From Sandaracinaceae bacterium (GTDB lineage: Bacteria > Myxococcota_A > Polyangia > Polyangiales > Sandaracinaceae): a DNA stretch of 39,133 nt. The translations under genes and the position numbers were made by a program. Below the pieces are notes generated by a model. It made no database searches, had not been told where the DNA came from, and saw only the letters and a program-made list of their open reading frames with translations. Shown here piece by piece: positions 14,755-22,745 of the stretch. How positions within the stretch are numbered: the stretch's first letter is position 1; each line of letters opens with the position of its first letter. The stretch lies in contig JAVJQK010000006.1 in assembly GCA_040218145.1 (NCBI GenBank), forward strand, positions 1 through 39,133. Direction: 5' to 3'.

Positions 14755-16157
14755 TCGATGTAGCCGAGCGCGCGGAGCCCCTCGAGCGTCTCCTCGGAGA
14801 GCTGCTCGGCGGCCGCGGGGTCGAGGTGCCGCGGCGGGTTGTCGCGAATCCACGCGGCCAGGATCGGGCGGAGCCGCGCCACGACGGCCTCGTTCGCGTT
14901 CGCGACGTCGGTCAGCTCGCCCGGGTCGGCCTCGAGGTCGTAGAGGCGGCAGCCCTCGAGCGCCGCGTCGCAGATCAGCTTGTGCGGAGGCTCTCGGATC
15001 GCGATCTCGTTGCCGCCGAGCGTGTAGGAGATGCCGAAGGCCGGCCGGCTCGCGCACTCGCCTCCACGAAGGCAAGGTGTCTGGTCGGTGCCGACCCAGC
15101 GCTCGGGGGCCTCGAGCCCGAGCAGCCCGAAGGTGGTCGGCGCGATGTCGACGGCCATGACCTGCGCCTCGACGCGTCGATCGGCCTGGACCACGGGTGG
15201 GTACCTCACCACCCAGGGGATCTGCATGATGGTGTCGTAGACCTGCTCGGCGTGGGACAGGTACAGGTCGTGCTCGATGAGCGAGTGGCCGTGGTCGGCG
15301 AAGAGCATGAAGACCGTCTCGTCCAACACGCCCGCCTCGCGGTAGCCGTCGACGAGCCGCCCGACCTCGCGGTCCGCGTAGGCGATCTCTCCGTCGTAGC
15401 GCGCGATGTACCAGTCGAGATCGGTCCGGCCGTCGACCACCGCGCGCTGCGGCAGGCCCCCACGCCCCACCCAGATCCGCTCGCCCGGCCCGGCCGAGAG
15501 GCCGGTCACGACGAGCCCGTCGCCCACGAACTGACTGTCGAAGGGGGGCGGCGCCTCGTAGGGGAAGTGCGGGTCGAGGTAGTACGCCCAGAGGAAGAGC
15601 GGCCGCTCGCCCCGGTGCGCGCGGAAGACCTCGAGCGCGCGGCGCGTGACCTCCTCGGCGGGCCAGTCGCCGATCTGACACTCGTCGAACCGCTCGCAGA
15701 GCCCCAGCACGCCATCGAGCACGCCGTGGCCGGTGACGAGGACCGTGCGGTAGCCCTCCTGGCGCAGCCGCTCCGGGATCCAGTCGGCGTCCGGCGGGGG
15801 ATGGGAGACGGGGCGCTCGCCTTCCCAGTGCAGGACATATTGCTGCGCCCATTCGCTGGTCATGATCGAGGGCACGCTCTGGAAGGTCCACATGCCCTGA
15901 ACGGACGCGTTCTCGAAGAGCGCGCCCTCCGCCGCGAGGCCGGTGAGGCGAGGCGAGGTCTCCCGGGCGTAGCCGTAGGCGCTGAGGTGGTCGGCGCGCA
16001 GGGTGTCGATGGTCACCCAGAGGAGCCCGGGCGGCGCGCTCTCCTCGGCCGGACGCTCCTCCTCGGCCGCGGGCTCTCCGACCTCGGGCTCCTCGGAGCA
16101 GTTGCAGCCAGGCACGAGGAGACACGCCGAGAGGGCGAACGCGTGGAGGCGGAGCAT
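14751..16157 (-). CDS. Sulfatase-superfamily lipoprotein with atypical active site
   Basis: 468 residues. Signal with lipobox VPGC, acidic linker, then the alkaline-phosphatase-fold core. The metal site is D51 in WVTIDTLRADH plus FADHGHSLIEHD. The nucleophile region reads TFQSVPSIMT (about 91-100): Ser94 and Pro96 fit the S/C-x-P-x-R start of sulfatase sites but the Arg at +4 is Ile98. Formylglycine formation is therefore doubtful, and a hydrolase or transferase acting through Ser/Thr is equally possible. First gene of the overlapping chain leading to ggt, oleC and oleD. Confidence 0.8.
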   Translation of the reverse strand: MLRLHAFALSACLLVPGCNCSEEPEVGEPAAEEERPAEESAPPGLLWVTIDTLRADHLSAYGYARETSPRLTGLAAEGALFENASVQGMWTFQSVPSIMTSEWAQQYVLHWEGERPVSHPPPDADWIPERLRQEGYRTVLVTGHGVLDGVLGLCERFDECQIGDWPAEEVTRRALEVFRAHRGERPLFLWAYYLDPHFPYEAPPPFDSQFVGDGLVVTGLSAGPGERIWVGRGGLPQRAVVDGRTDLDWYIARYDGEIAYADREVGRLVDGYREAGVLDETVFMLFADHGHSLIEHDLYLSHAEQVYDTIMQIPWVVRYPPVVQADRRVEAQVMAVDIAPTTFGLLGLEAPERWVGTDQTPCLRGGECASRPAFGISYTLGGNEIAIREPPHKLICDAALEGCRLYDLEADPGELTDVANANEAVVARLRPILAAWIRDNPPRHLDPAAAEQLSEETLEGLRALGYIE

Positions 16158-16213
16158 CGCGGCCGAACCATAGACGCTCGACGCGCGGCCTTCGAGGGCC
16201 CAGCGTTGGGCGG

Positions 16214-16921
16214 ATGGACACGGTCACCGAGCGAATCCGGCAGCAGGGCTTCGCCTTCACGCGGGGCGAGACGATGCGGCGTCGGCTCGAGGAGACGGGC
16301 TCCCTCGCGGACTGGGAGCGCTTCGCCGAGAGCTGGGATGCCCTCGAGCCCGACCCCTACCTGGCCGTGGTGGGGCGCGAGCGCCGTCGGCGTCACGGCG
16401 TCTTCGACGTACGGCTCGGCGCGGCGGCGCAGGCGGCGGATCGTCCCCACTTCCAGACCCTCGAGCACAACCCCCTCCAGGGCGGCATCGAGCGGCGCTT
16501 CGCCCCCCTCGAGCCCGAGGTGGCGAACAGCGAGAGCCTCCAGACGATCTTGCGCGAGGGGGCGCGCACCTTCGCGCCGCTCTCTCCCCCCGAGCCTCGG
16601 TGGGAGGTCGAGGTGCATCAGTTCCGGATCGAGGCGCGGCGTGGACAGACCGGCGCGCCGACCCCCGAGGGCGTGCATCGCGACGGCGTCGATCACGTGC
16701 TCGTGCTGATGATCCGACGCGTGAACATCCGGAAGGGCACGACCTCCATTCACGACGCCGGCGACCGGCGGCGGCTCGGCGCCTTCACGCTCGCGCAGCC
16801 CTTCGACGCGGCGCTCGTCGATGACCGCCGCGCGCTCCACGCGGTGACCGCGGTCGAAGCGGTCGAGGCCGATCGGCCCGCCTACCGCGACGTGCTCGTC
16901 GTGACCTACGCGCTCCGCTGA
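16214..16921 (+). CDS. 2-oxoglutarate/Fe(II) dioxygenase family protein (2OG-Fe_Oxy_2 type)
   Basis: 235 residues, cytoplasmic. The iron ligands are H155 and D157 in EGVHRDGVDHVLVLMIRR and a distal His near 208 in LHAVTAV, followed by an Arg in YRDVLVVTY that would bind 2-oxoglutarate. The arrangement matches the family that includes the free L-isoleucine hydroxylases and BsmA-like proteins. The substrate cannot be read from the sequence. It diverges from the sulfatase gene with 56 bases between starts; ribosome site weak. Confidence 0.8.
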   Translation: MDTVTERIRQQGFAFTRGETMRRRLEETGSLADWERFAESWDALEPDPYLAVVGRERRRRHGVFDVRLGAAAQAADRPHFQTLEHNPLQGGIERRFAPLEPEVANSESLQTILREGARTFAPLSPPEPRWEVEVHQFRIEARRGQTGAPTPEGVHRDGVDHVLVLMIRRVNIRKGTTSIHDAGDRRRLGAFTLAQPFDAALVDDRRALHAVTAVEAVEADRPAYRDVLVVTYALR

Positions 16922-17043
16922 CAGGCTGTCGTTCGCCGCGACTCGCCTTCGCCGAGATGTCTCGCGCGAGGCCTCCTGGGCGCCGCGTCGACGCCGATCC
17001 GCGCTCGGCACGCGGGTTGCGGTGCGAGGACGCAGGAGGACTC

Positions 17044-17562
17044 ATGTCGCTCGAACCCGTCCGCACCGATGCACCCCTCGTCAACGCCCCCTTCAACCCC
17101 CGCATCGACCTCGGCCCCGCCAGCGCCTGGGCCGGAGACCTCGCCCTCGTCGGCGCGATCACCACGGTGGCGCTGGGGCTCGTCACGCCGATCGGCGTGA
17201 AGGTCGCCCTGGTCACGGCCGCGCTCGCCGCGCTCGGGGGCGGCCTGCTCGGCGCGGTCGTGCCCTGGCTGCTGAGCTTCCGTGTTCGCCGCAAGCCGTG
17301 GCTGGTGCTCGCGCTCGCGGCGGCCGGGCTCGGCGCGTGCTGGGGCGGCGCCGCGGGCCTCCTCGCGTCGGAGCTCACCGGCCATCACGGCTTCCGTGCG
17401 AGCGCCAGCGCCGCCACCGCGCTCGCGCTCCAGCTCGGCTGGCTCTGGCTCCCCCTCACCGTCGGTCGGGCGCGCGGCGGCGACGTGCACGGCTGGGTGG
17501 CGTTCGCCGGCGTGCTCGCCCCGCTCGTCGCGTGGGTCGCCTACCAGCACGTGACCTGGTGA
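17044..17562 (+). CDS. Small multi-pass membrane protein, unknown
   Basis: 172 residues with four or five hydrophobic segments (about 30-48, 50-80, 85-108, 118-138 and 148-168), rich in Ala, Leu and Gly. No family recognised. The ATG at 17044 has a very strong AGGAGGA three bases upstream (17034-17040), which fixes the start. It stands alone on the plus strand between the 2OG oxygenase and the converging pseudo-receiver gene, with nine bases between stops. Confidence 0.75.
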   Translation: MSLEPVRTDAPLVNAPFNPRIDLGPASAWAGDLALVGAITTVALGLVTPIGVKVALVTAALAALGGGLLGAVVPWLLSFRVRRKPWLVLALAAAGLGACWGGAAGLLASELTGHHGFRASASAATALALQLGWLWLPLTVGRARGGDVHGWVAFAGVLAPLVAWVAYQHVTW

Positions 17563-17571
17563 GCGGGTCGG

Positions 17572-18372
17572 TCAGCTCGCCTCGCGCAGACGCTCGAGGA
17601 TGGCGAAGAGCCCCTGCGTGGGCTCGCGATCCGACCAGCGGAGCGTGCCGAGACCGCCCTCGAGCTCGATGGCGCCCGGCTCGTGCGCTTCGAGCTCGTT
17701 CTCTTCCAGCACCACCAGCTTCGAGCGCCACCGCTCGTCGACGCGGATGGCGGTCTTCATGATGATGTCGCAGCGGAGGTCGGCCAGCGACGTCCCGATG
17801 AGCGCGGCGCGCGGCGGGTCGGGAGAGCAGATCAGGCGGAGCGCCTCGGTGCCGCTGTCGGTCACGTGGCAGGTCAGGCTGCGCTCCAGGTCACCGAGCC
17901 GCTCGCGGGTCCGCGGGTCGCACGCGATCAGCACGTAGCCGCCCATCTTCTTGAGGCGGGTGCCCGACGGTGTGCGCCGCTTGGGCGGCGCCGACTCCGA
18001 CTTGCTCGCGCGCGGGAGGAAGCGCCGCACCGCGGCGAAGAGCGCGTCCCCGCCGCCCGAGACGTGCCCGTCCGCGCCGCACGACTCGGCCTGCGCTTCG
18101 AGCTCTTCGCCGCCCTCCGGACCGTAGAGGAGGACCTTGGCCCCGCGGCCGGCCCAGCTCCGCTTGACCGCCTCGACGACGTCGCGACCGGGCACGAGCG
18201 GCATGCCCGCGTGCACGATGGTCACCGCGGGACGCTCGCGCACCACGGCCGCCGCGGCGCCGATGCCGACGGTGCGCTCGATGACGCCGTGGCCGCTCTC
18301 CTCGAGCCGCGCGCCGAGCTCCACGAGCTCCATGCACTCGGGATGAACGATGAGGATCTTGTCGTCTGCCAT
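17572..18372 (-). CDS. Double pseudo-receiver protein
   Basis: 266 residues made of two response-regulator-like halves joined by a basic linker (KRRTPSGTRLKKMG). In the first half KILIVHPE, TIVHAGMP and GADGHVSGG take the places of the acidic pocket, the phospho-acceptor and the conserved Lys: His54 stands where Asp should be and the Lys is missing. In the second half YVLIACDP and AALIGTSL likewise lack the Asp. Neither half can be phosphorylated in the normal way, so a scaffold or binding role is more likely. It starts three bases after the STAS-like gene, in one operon. Confidence 0.75.
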   Translation of the reverse strand: MADDKILIVHPECMELVELGARLEESGHGVIERTVGIGAAAAVVRERPAVTIVHAGMPLVPGRDVVEAVKRSWAGRGAKVLLYGPEGGEELEAQAESCGADGHVSGGGDALFAAVRRFLPRASKSESAPPKRRTPSGTRLKKMGGYVLIACDPRTRERLGDLERSLTCHVTDSGTEALRLICSPDPPRAALIGTSLADLRCDIIMKTAIRVDERWRSKLVVLEENELEAHEPGAIELEGGLGTLRWSDREPTQGLFAILERLREAS

Positions 18373-18375
18373 CGT

Positions 18376-18810
18376 CTATCCCGTGGCCATGCCGGCGGCC
18401 GAGAGCTGCGACCGGACGCTGTTGGGGTCGAGCCCGATGTCGCCCGCCGCGAGCGAGAGCACCTCGTCGAGCGACTTGACCACCTTGACCTTGTTGCGGA
18501 GCTTGCTCACCAGGAGCATCCCGGCGAGCGCCGAGCGGTGCACGCTCCCCATGAAGCCTCCCGTGTCGATGACGACGTAGAGCTTGGCGAGCACGGGCAT
18601 CAGCGACTCGGCGGAGCGGACCATGGCCTTGCGCACGTCGTCGTCTGGCGGCTTGCTGCCATCCTCGGTGATCGAGACGTAGACGACCGGTTTCCCGAGC
18701 TCCCGGTGGAACTGGTTGACCTCGTCGCGCACGGCGGTGATGTCGCCGAGCGTCATGTCCTGCCAGCGCACCACGAGCATGCTGCCGACCTTGTTGACCC
18801 TGTAGCCCAT
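18376..18810 (-). CDS. STAS/SpoIIAA-like single-domain protein
   Basis: 144 residues with an alternating strand-helix pattern: VGSMLVVRWQDMTLGDITAVRDEV, PVVYVSITEDGS, LAKLYVVIDTGGFMGSVHRSAL and KVKVVKSLDEVLSL. This resembles the STAS-like proteins common in myxobacteria, often next to regulators. I use ATG 18810 because AGGAGAG lies eight bases upstream. An alternative ATG at 18828 overlaps the upstream stop as ATGA and would add six residues. It lies between the synthase-acyltransferase fusion and the pseudo-receiver. Confidence 0.7.
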   Translation of the reverse strand: MGYRVNKVGSMLVVRWQDMTLGDITAVRDEVNQFHRELGKPVVYVSITEDGSKPPDDDVRKAMVRSAESLMPVLAKLYVVIDTGGFMGSVHRSALAGMLLVSKLRNKVKVVKSLDEVLSLAAGDIGLDPNSVRSQLSAAGMATG

Positions 18811-18824
18811 CGAATCGTCTCTCC

Positions 18825-21299
18825 TCATCCGAGTCCAACCTCTGCCGCGGCCTCGCGGAGCAGACTCGCCCGATAGGAGTCGTCTGCCTGTACGTACATG
18901 CACGTCGTGCGCGGCCGTGAGCCCCAGCGGCGCTTCTCCAGGTCCGCGTCCATGCCCAGGTGCACTCGCTCCATGCCGAGCGCGCGGGCGCGTCGAAGCA
19001 CCTGGAAGAGCAGCTGCTTGTAGCTGCCGTGGGAGCCGACGTAGCGATAGTCCAGCCCGCCGAAGAGGGGCGCGTAGTGTCCACCCGAGCGGTGCGCGGC
19101 CCAGAACGCGACGGGGCTGCCGTCCGACGGACCGCCCTCCGCCGCGTCGAGGTGAAGGGTCATCACCTCCCACGCCTCCGAGTGCACGAGCTGCTTCACG
19201 AGATCGGGGGGAAGGTAGAAGGTGTTGAGCCGCACCTTGCGCTCCGCGATCTCCAGGTAGAGCCGGTGGAGCCGCGCGCACGCGAAGTCGAGCCCGGGCG
19301 CCTCGGGGGTCAGCTCTCGCACTTCGTACATGGCCTTGCGCTGCAGGCTCTGCTTGGACGCGCGCCGGTAGCGGCTGGCGGGGAGGCGCCGCACGAGGTC
19401 GTCGTCGTCCGCCCAGTCCACGTCGACCACGTGGCTGTCGAGGCCCGGCACCATCGCGAAGCCCTCGCGCAGCATCGCCTCCTCGAGCTCGGGGTCCTCG
19501 CCGATCAGATCGCGGATCACGAGCGCCGTCGCGTTCGCGTCTCTCTGCACGCGCGCGCCCTCGGCGAGGAGGACGCGGAGCGCCTCCTTCCACCGCGGCG
19601 ACGCGCGGTCGAGGTAGAGGTGATCGCCCTCGCTCAGCCCCGTGCCGGTCATGGTGATCAACGACGTGAGGTAGTACGGGTCGGCCTCGCGCCGGGCCTC
19701 GAGCCGCTCCGAGACGGCGGCCCGCATGTACATGTCGTCCTTCTGCAGGAGGGTGGTGAACACCGTCGCGGCGAGCGGCTTGCCGCCGACGTCGCGCACC
19801 ACCACGTAGTCGAAGCGCCAGCGGTGCTCGGGCTCGCGGTCGGCGCGGAAGACGGCCTCCACGTCCCGGAGCGACGCGGCCGACGTGCACCCCGCGCGGC
19901 CGAGCATCTCGTCCCACTCCTCGGCGTCGAGCGACTCGATGGTCGAGGCCCGCTGCACCTCGAGATCGAGCTTGAGGCGTTGCCCCGAGGCGGGCGTGCG
20001 CCGGGCTCGCGGCGGGCGCGACGGGCGGCCCTTGCCGAGGTCGGCCACGACGCTCTTCTCGAAGAGCCGGTCCAGCTCCTCCGCGTCGATGCCCTCCTGG
20101 TCGAGGACCTCGTGGAAGCAGCCGGCGAGCGCGTCGACGGCCCGGTCGACGTCCGCGCGGGTGTGCGCCGCCGTGAGGCTGACGCGGATCCCGCTCCGGC
20201 GCATCGGCACCGAGGGGTACATCGAGACGTTGACGTAGACGCCCGCGGCCGCGACCCGCTGCGCGACCTCGTTCGAGACGCGCGGCAGCCCGCAGCGGAT
20301 GAACTTGATCGGGGTCTCGTTGGCCGTGAGCAGCGGCAGCCCCGCCTCGAGGAGGCGCGCGTTGGCGTGCGCGATGATGGAGGCGAGCTTGTCCTGCCGG
20401 TCCGTGATCTCGCGGCTCAGGTGCACGTCCGCGCTCGCCACCGCGGCGCCGAGCATCGGGGGCTGCACCGGGCCGCTGAAGGTCATCGGGCCGCCGCACA
20501 TCCGGACCCGCTCGCGCTCCTCGCGCTGCGGGAACACGAGCGCGCCGCCGCCCGCGCTGAACGCCTTGTTGAGCGAGGTCGCGATGACCATGCGGGGGTC
20601 CAGCGCCATGCGCGAGAGGAAGCTCCCGCGCCCGTGCTCGCCGGCCCAGCTCATGCCGTGCGCGTCGTCGATGTAGAGTCGGACGTTGTCGCCGAGATCG
20701 AGCAGCTCCTGCAGGAGCGCGATGGGCGCGACGTCGCCGTACATGCTGGTCACGCCGTCGGTGGCGAACCAGACCGTTCGCCGCTCGCGCCGGAGCTTCT
20801 GCACGACCTCGACCACGCGGCCCAGGTCCTCGTGATGCACCATCTCGACCTTGGTGCCCGAGGCGCGCGCCAGCGTGGCGGCGCGGTGCACGCTCGCGTG
20901 GACCTGATGGTCGAGCACGATCGCGTCCTTCTCCGTCATCAGCGCGTCGAACGCGGCCTGGTGGCCGAGCGTGGTGCTCGAGGTGACGAGCGCGTGGGCG
21001 CCGAAGATCTCACCCAGCTTCTCCTCGAGCGTCGCGTAGAGCGGGATCGAGAGGTAGCCGCGCGAGACGGAGAACTGGGTGCCGTAGCGCCGTACGGCGT
21101 CGATCGCGGCGCCGACCAGCGCCGGATGCGTCTCCAGGCCGAGGTAGCTGCAGGAGGCGAAGCTGATGAGCGGCGCCCCGTTGATGTGCAGGTGGCGGCC
21201 GCGGACCGATTCGTCCTCACAATACTGGAAGAAGAGCCCGCGGCGGCGGGCGTCGGCGTGCAGGGCTTCGACGGAGGCGATGAACTGCGAGACTTCCAA
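18825..21299 (-). CDS. Alpha-oxoamine synthase fused to GNAT-like acyltransferase
   Basis: 824 residues. Residues 1-430 are a PLP alpha-oxoamine synthase like AONS, serine palmitoyltransferase and CqsA: DHQVHASVHRA (130-140), YIDDAHGMSWAGEHG (209-223) and the PLP Lys245 in TSLNKAFSAGGG. Such enzymes condense an amino acid with an acyl thioester. A basic Pro/Arg linker (about 432-455) leads to a GNAT/BioF2-like domain (about 455-824) with EEWDEMLGRAGCTSA and the acyl-CoA-binding end GSYKQLLFQVLRRARALGMERVHLGMDADLEKRRWGS. Ceramide synthase of bacteria belongs to a GNAT-like group, so a one-protein ketosphinganine plus N-acylation route is possible but unproven. It starts 15 bases after the lipoprotein gene. 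Confidence 0.85.
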   Translation of the reverse strand: MEVSQFIASVEALHADARRRGLFFQYCEDESVRGRHLHINGAPLISFASCSYLGLETHPALVGAAIDAVRRYGTQFSVSRGYLSIPLYATLEEKLGEIFGAHALVTSSTTLGHQAAFDALMTEKDAIVLDHQVHASVHRAATLARASGTKVEMVHHEDLGRVVEVVQKLRRERRTVWFATDGVTSMYGDVAPIALLQELLDLGDNVRLYIDDAHGMSWAGEHGRGSFLSRMALDPRMVIATSLNKAFSAGGGALVFPQREERERVRMCGGPMTFSGPVQPPMLGAAVASADVHLSREITDRQDKLASIIAHANARLLEAGLPLLTANETPIKFIRCGLPRVSNEVAQRVAAAGVYVNVSMYPSVPMRRSGIRVSLTAAHTRADVDRAVDALAGCFHEVLDQEGIDAEELDRLFEKSVVADLGKGRPSRPPRARRTPASGQRLKLDLEVQRASTIESLDAEEWDEMLGRAGCTSAASLRDVEAVFRADREPEHRWRFDYVVVRDVGGKPLAATVFTTLLQKDDMYMRAAVSERLEARREADPYYLTSLITMTGTGLSEGDHLYLDRASPRWKEALRVLLAEGARVQRDANATALVIRDLIGEDPELEEAMLREGFAMVPGLDSHVVDVDWADDDDLVRRLPASRYRRASKQSLQRKAMYEVRELTPEAPGLDFACARLHRLYLEIAERKVRLNTFYLPPDLVKQLVHSEAWEVMTLHLDAAEGGPSDGSPVAFWAAHRSGGHYAPLFGGLDYRYVGSHGSYKQLLFQVLRRARALGMERVHLGMDADLEKRRWGSRPRTTCMYVQADDSYRASLLREAAAEVGLG

Positions 21300-21314
21300 C
21301 GAGTTCTCCCGGGG

Positions 21315-22514
21315 TCAGCGACGGTGAAAAGGGATGACCTTCGCGACGACGAAGGGCAGGCGGAATTGGTCTTCGGTGAGCGCGGCGTTGATGCCGGTCC
21401 AGCGATGCTCCTGGTCGCTCACCACGACGAGGGGGCTGAGGCCGAACACGGGCGGCAGCTGCGTGGCGCAAACCGGGAAGTCGAAGAGCACCGCGTCGGG
21501 GCCGATGAGCCGCTCGCGCGCGCCCGTGACGAGATCGATGCGCAACACCTCGAGCGCGATCGCGTCCATGGCGTAGAGCGTGTCGGGCTCGCCGTAGCGG
21601 TCGACGACCAGGCCCTTGAGCACGTCCGTGACGCTGCCCGGCGGAGGAGGGGAGAGCAGCTCGATGTCGGCGCCGCGCAGGTGGGGCGCGCGCCCATCGG
21701 AGAGGGCGGCGATCGGGAGCCGCCGCAGCCCGCCCGCGCACGTGTTGCCGAAGTAGACGTAGGTGTCGTCGGCGGCGAGGAAGCCGACGCCGGGCGCGAA
21801 CATGCCGGCCGGCTCGAAGGGGATGCCGTCGACGCTCACCCCGGCCGGGAACCCGCAGGGGGCGAGCCCGGGGATCGCGTCGCTCGGGGCGAAGCCGGCC
21901 GGGACGACGCCGGGGCGGACGGTGCCGTCGGGCTCCACGATCCAGAGCGCGCCGAGGATGGACTCGCTCACCACGTAGGAGCCGTCGGGGAGGACCTCGA
22001 AGTCCTCGACGAAGAGGGTGATCGCGCCCGTCATCGGCAGGCTGCGCACGTGGTCCGCCTCGAAGCGCCGCGCGCGGCGGTCCCAGCGGTACTCGTACTC
22101 GTGAATGGACGCGGTGGGCGGCGGCGCGGTCGGGTCCGGGAAGCCGCCGGGATCGAGCACCGCGAGCGTGCCGACGCCGGTGCTCCGCAGCGCGAACGGG
22201 AGCACGAAGCCGCCAGGCGGCGCGGGCAGCTCACCCAGCTCGCGCCCGGTGTAGCGGCTGAGCGCCACGACGCGCCCCGTCAGCGGCTCGGTCAGGAAGA
22301 CGAAGCGCTCGTCCCCCGCGACGCCGTGCGGCATCGCGTCCCGCGTCGTCCAGTCGTAGGCGATCGCGCGCCGCTCGACCCGGACGCGCAGCGCCTCCGA
22401 CGACGCCGAGACCTCGTCGGTCGCCTCCGCCGGCACGTCTGCGCAGCCGGCGAGCGAGGAGATCCATAGAGCGCACCCCATCAGGGCGCGCAGCCCAGTG
22501 CACCGCTTTCCCAC
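21315..22514 (-). CDS. Secreted lipoprotein, beta-propeller-like
   Basis: 399 residues. N-terminal signal ALMGCALWISSLAGC with lipobox LAGC, then a short Ser/Ala/Glu linker ending SSEAL, which is typical of myxobacterial lipoproteins. Repeated strands such as ERFVFLTEPLTGRVVALSRYTGREL, SYVVSESILGALWIVEPDGTVRPG, TYVYFGNTCAGGLRRLP and LYAMDAIALEVLRIDLVTGARERL suggest propeller blades. No catalytic residues recognised. It sits 231 bases downstream of oleB behind a repeat-rich gap and 15 bases upstream of the synthase-acyltransferase fusion. Confidence 0.75.
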   Translation of the reverse strand: MGKRCTGLRALMGCALWISSLAGCADVPAEATDEVSASSEALRVRVERRAIAYDWTTRDAMPHGVAGDERFVFLTEPLTGRVVALSRYTGRELGELPAPPGGFVLPFALRSTGVGTLAVLDPGGFPDPTAPPPTASIHEYEYRWDRRARRFEADHVRSLPMTGAITLFVEDFEVLPDGSYVVSESILGALWIVEPDGTVRPGVVPAGFAPSDAIPGLAPCGFPAGVSVDGIPFEPAGMFAPGVGFLAADDTYVYFGNTCAGGLRRLPIAALSDGRAPHLRGADIELLSPPPPGSVTDVLKGLVVDRYGEPDTLYAMDAIALEVLRIDLVTGARERLIGPDAVLFDFPVCATQLPPVFGLSPLVVVSDQEHRWTGINAALTEDQFRLPFVVAKVIPFHRR

Positions 22515-22559
22515 GGGGGTCGACAGAGCAAGAGCCGGGCCGGAGCGTGCTCCGTCGGG

Positions 22560-22565
22560 ATTATC
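22560..22565 (-). promoter_or_regulatory. Candidate -10 element upstream of the propeller lipoprotein
   Basis: On the minus strand GATAAT stands about 45 bases before the start at 22514, in a locally AT-rich patch (22560-22580) unusual for this window. At 17 bases upstream TACACG is only a weak -35. Sequence resemblance only. Confidence 0.3.
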
Positions 22566-22634
22566 CCCTACAAACTAACCTGCGTGTACGAGAAGTGCGC
22601 AGTTTGCCGGTTGGGCGATCCGGATGATGGAGCG

Positions 22635-22725
22635 CGGGTGTTCGCGACGTCGAACGCCGGGTGTTCGCTCCGCGCAACGATCGTTCGGTGCGTCGAACAC
22701 CCGTGGGGGAAATCCCGTGGGGGAA
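22635..22725. repeat. Inverted/direct short repeats between oleB and the lipoprotein gene
   Basis: CGGGTGTTCG occurs at 22635-22644 and 22658-22667, and its exact reverse complement CGAACACCCG at 22694-22703. Next to it CCCGTGGGGGAA is repeated at 22700-22711 and 22714-22725, period 14. The two direct copies are 23 bases apart. The spacing and orientation look like operator sites, for a regulator of the lipoprotein-synthase operon transcribed to the left. Confidence 0.6.
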
Positions 22726-22745
22726 GTCCACCTCACGCAACGCTC

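Noticed and set aside
14667-16709. A 680-residue plus-strand open frame over the sulfatase and ggt genes, and similar 700-1500-residue frames elsewhere
   Set aside because: They are mirror frames of well-recognised genes, a common effect of GC-rich codon use; no domain is seen in them.
22635-22703. LexA/SOS boxes suggested by the repeated GTTC/GAAC cores
   Set aside because: The cores do not have the spacing of known LexA sites and the neighbouring genes are not repair genes; kept only as generic operator-like repeats.
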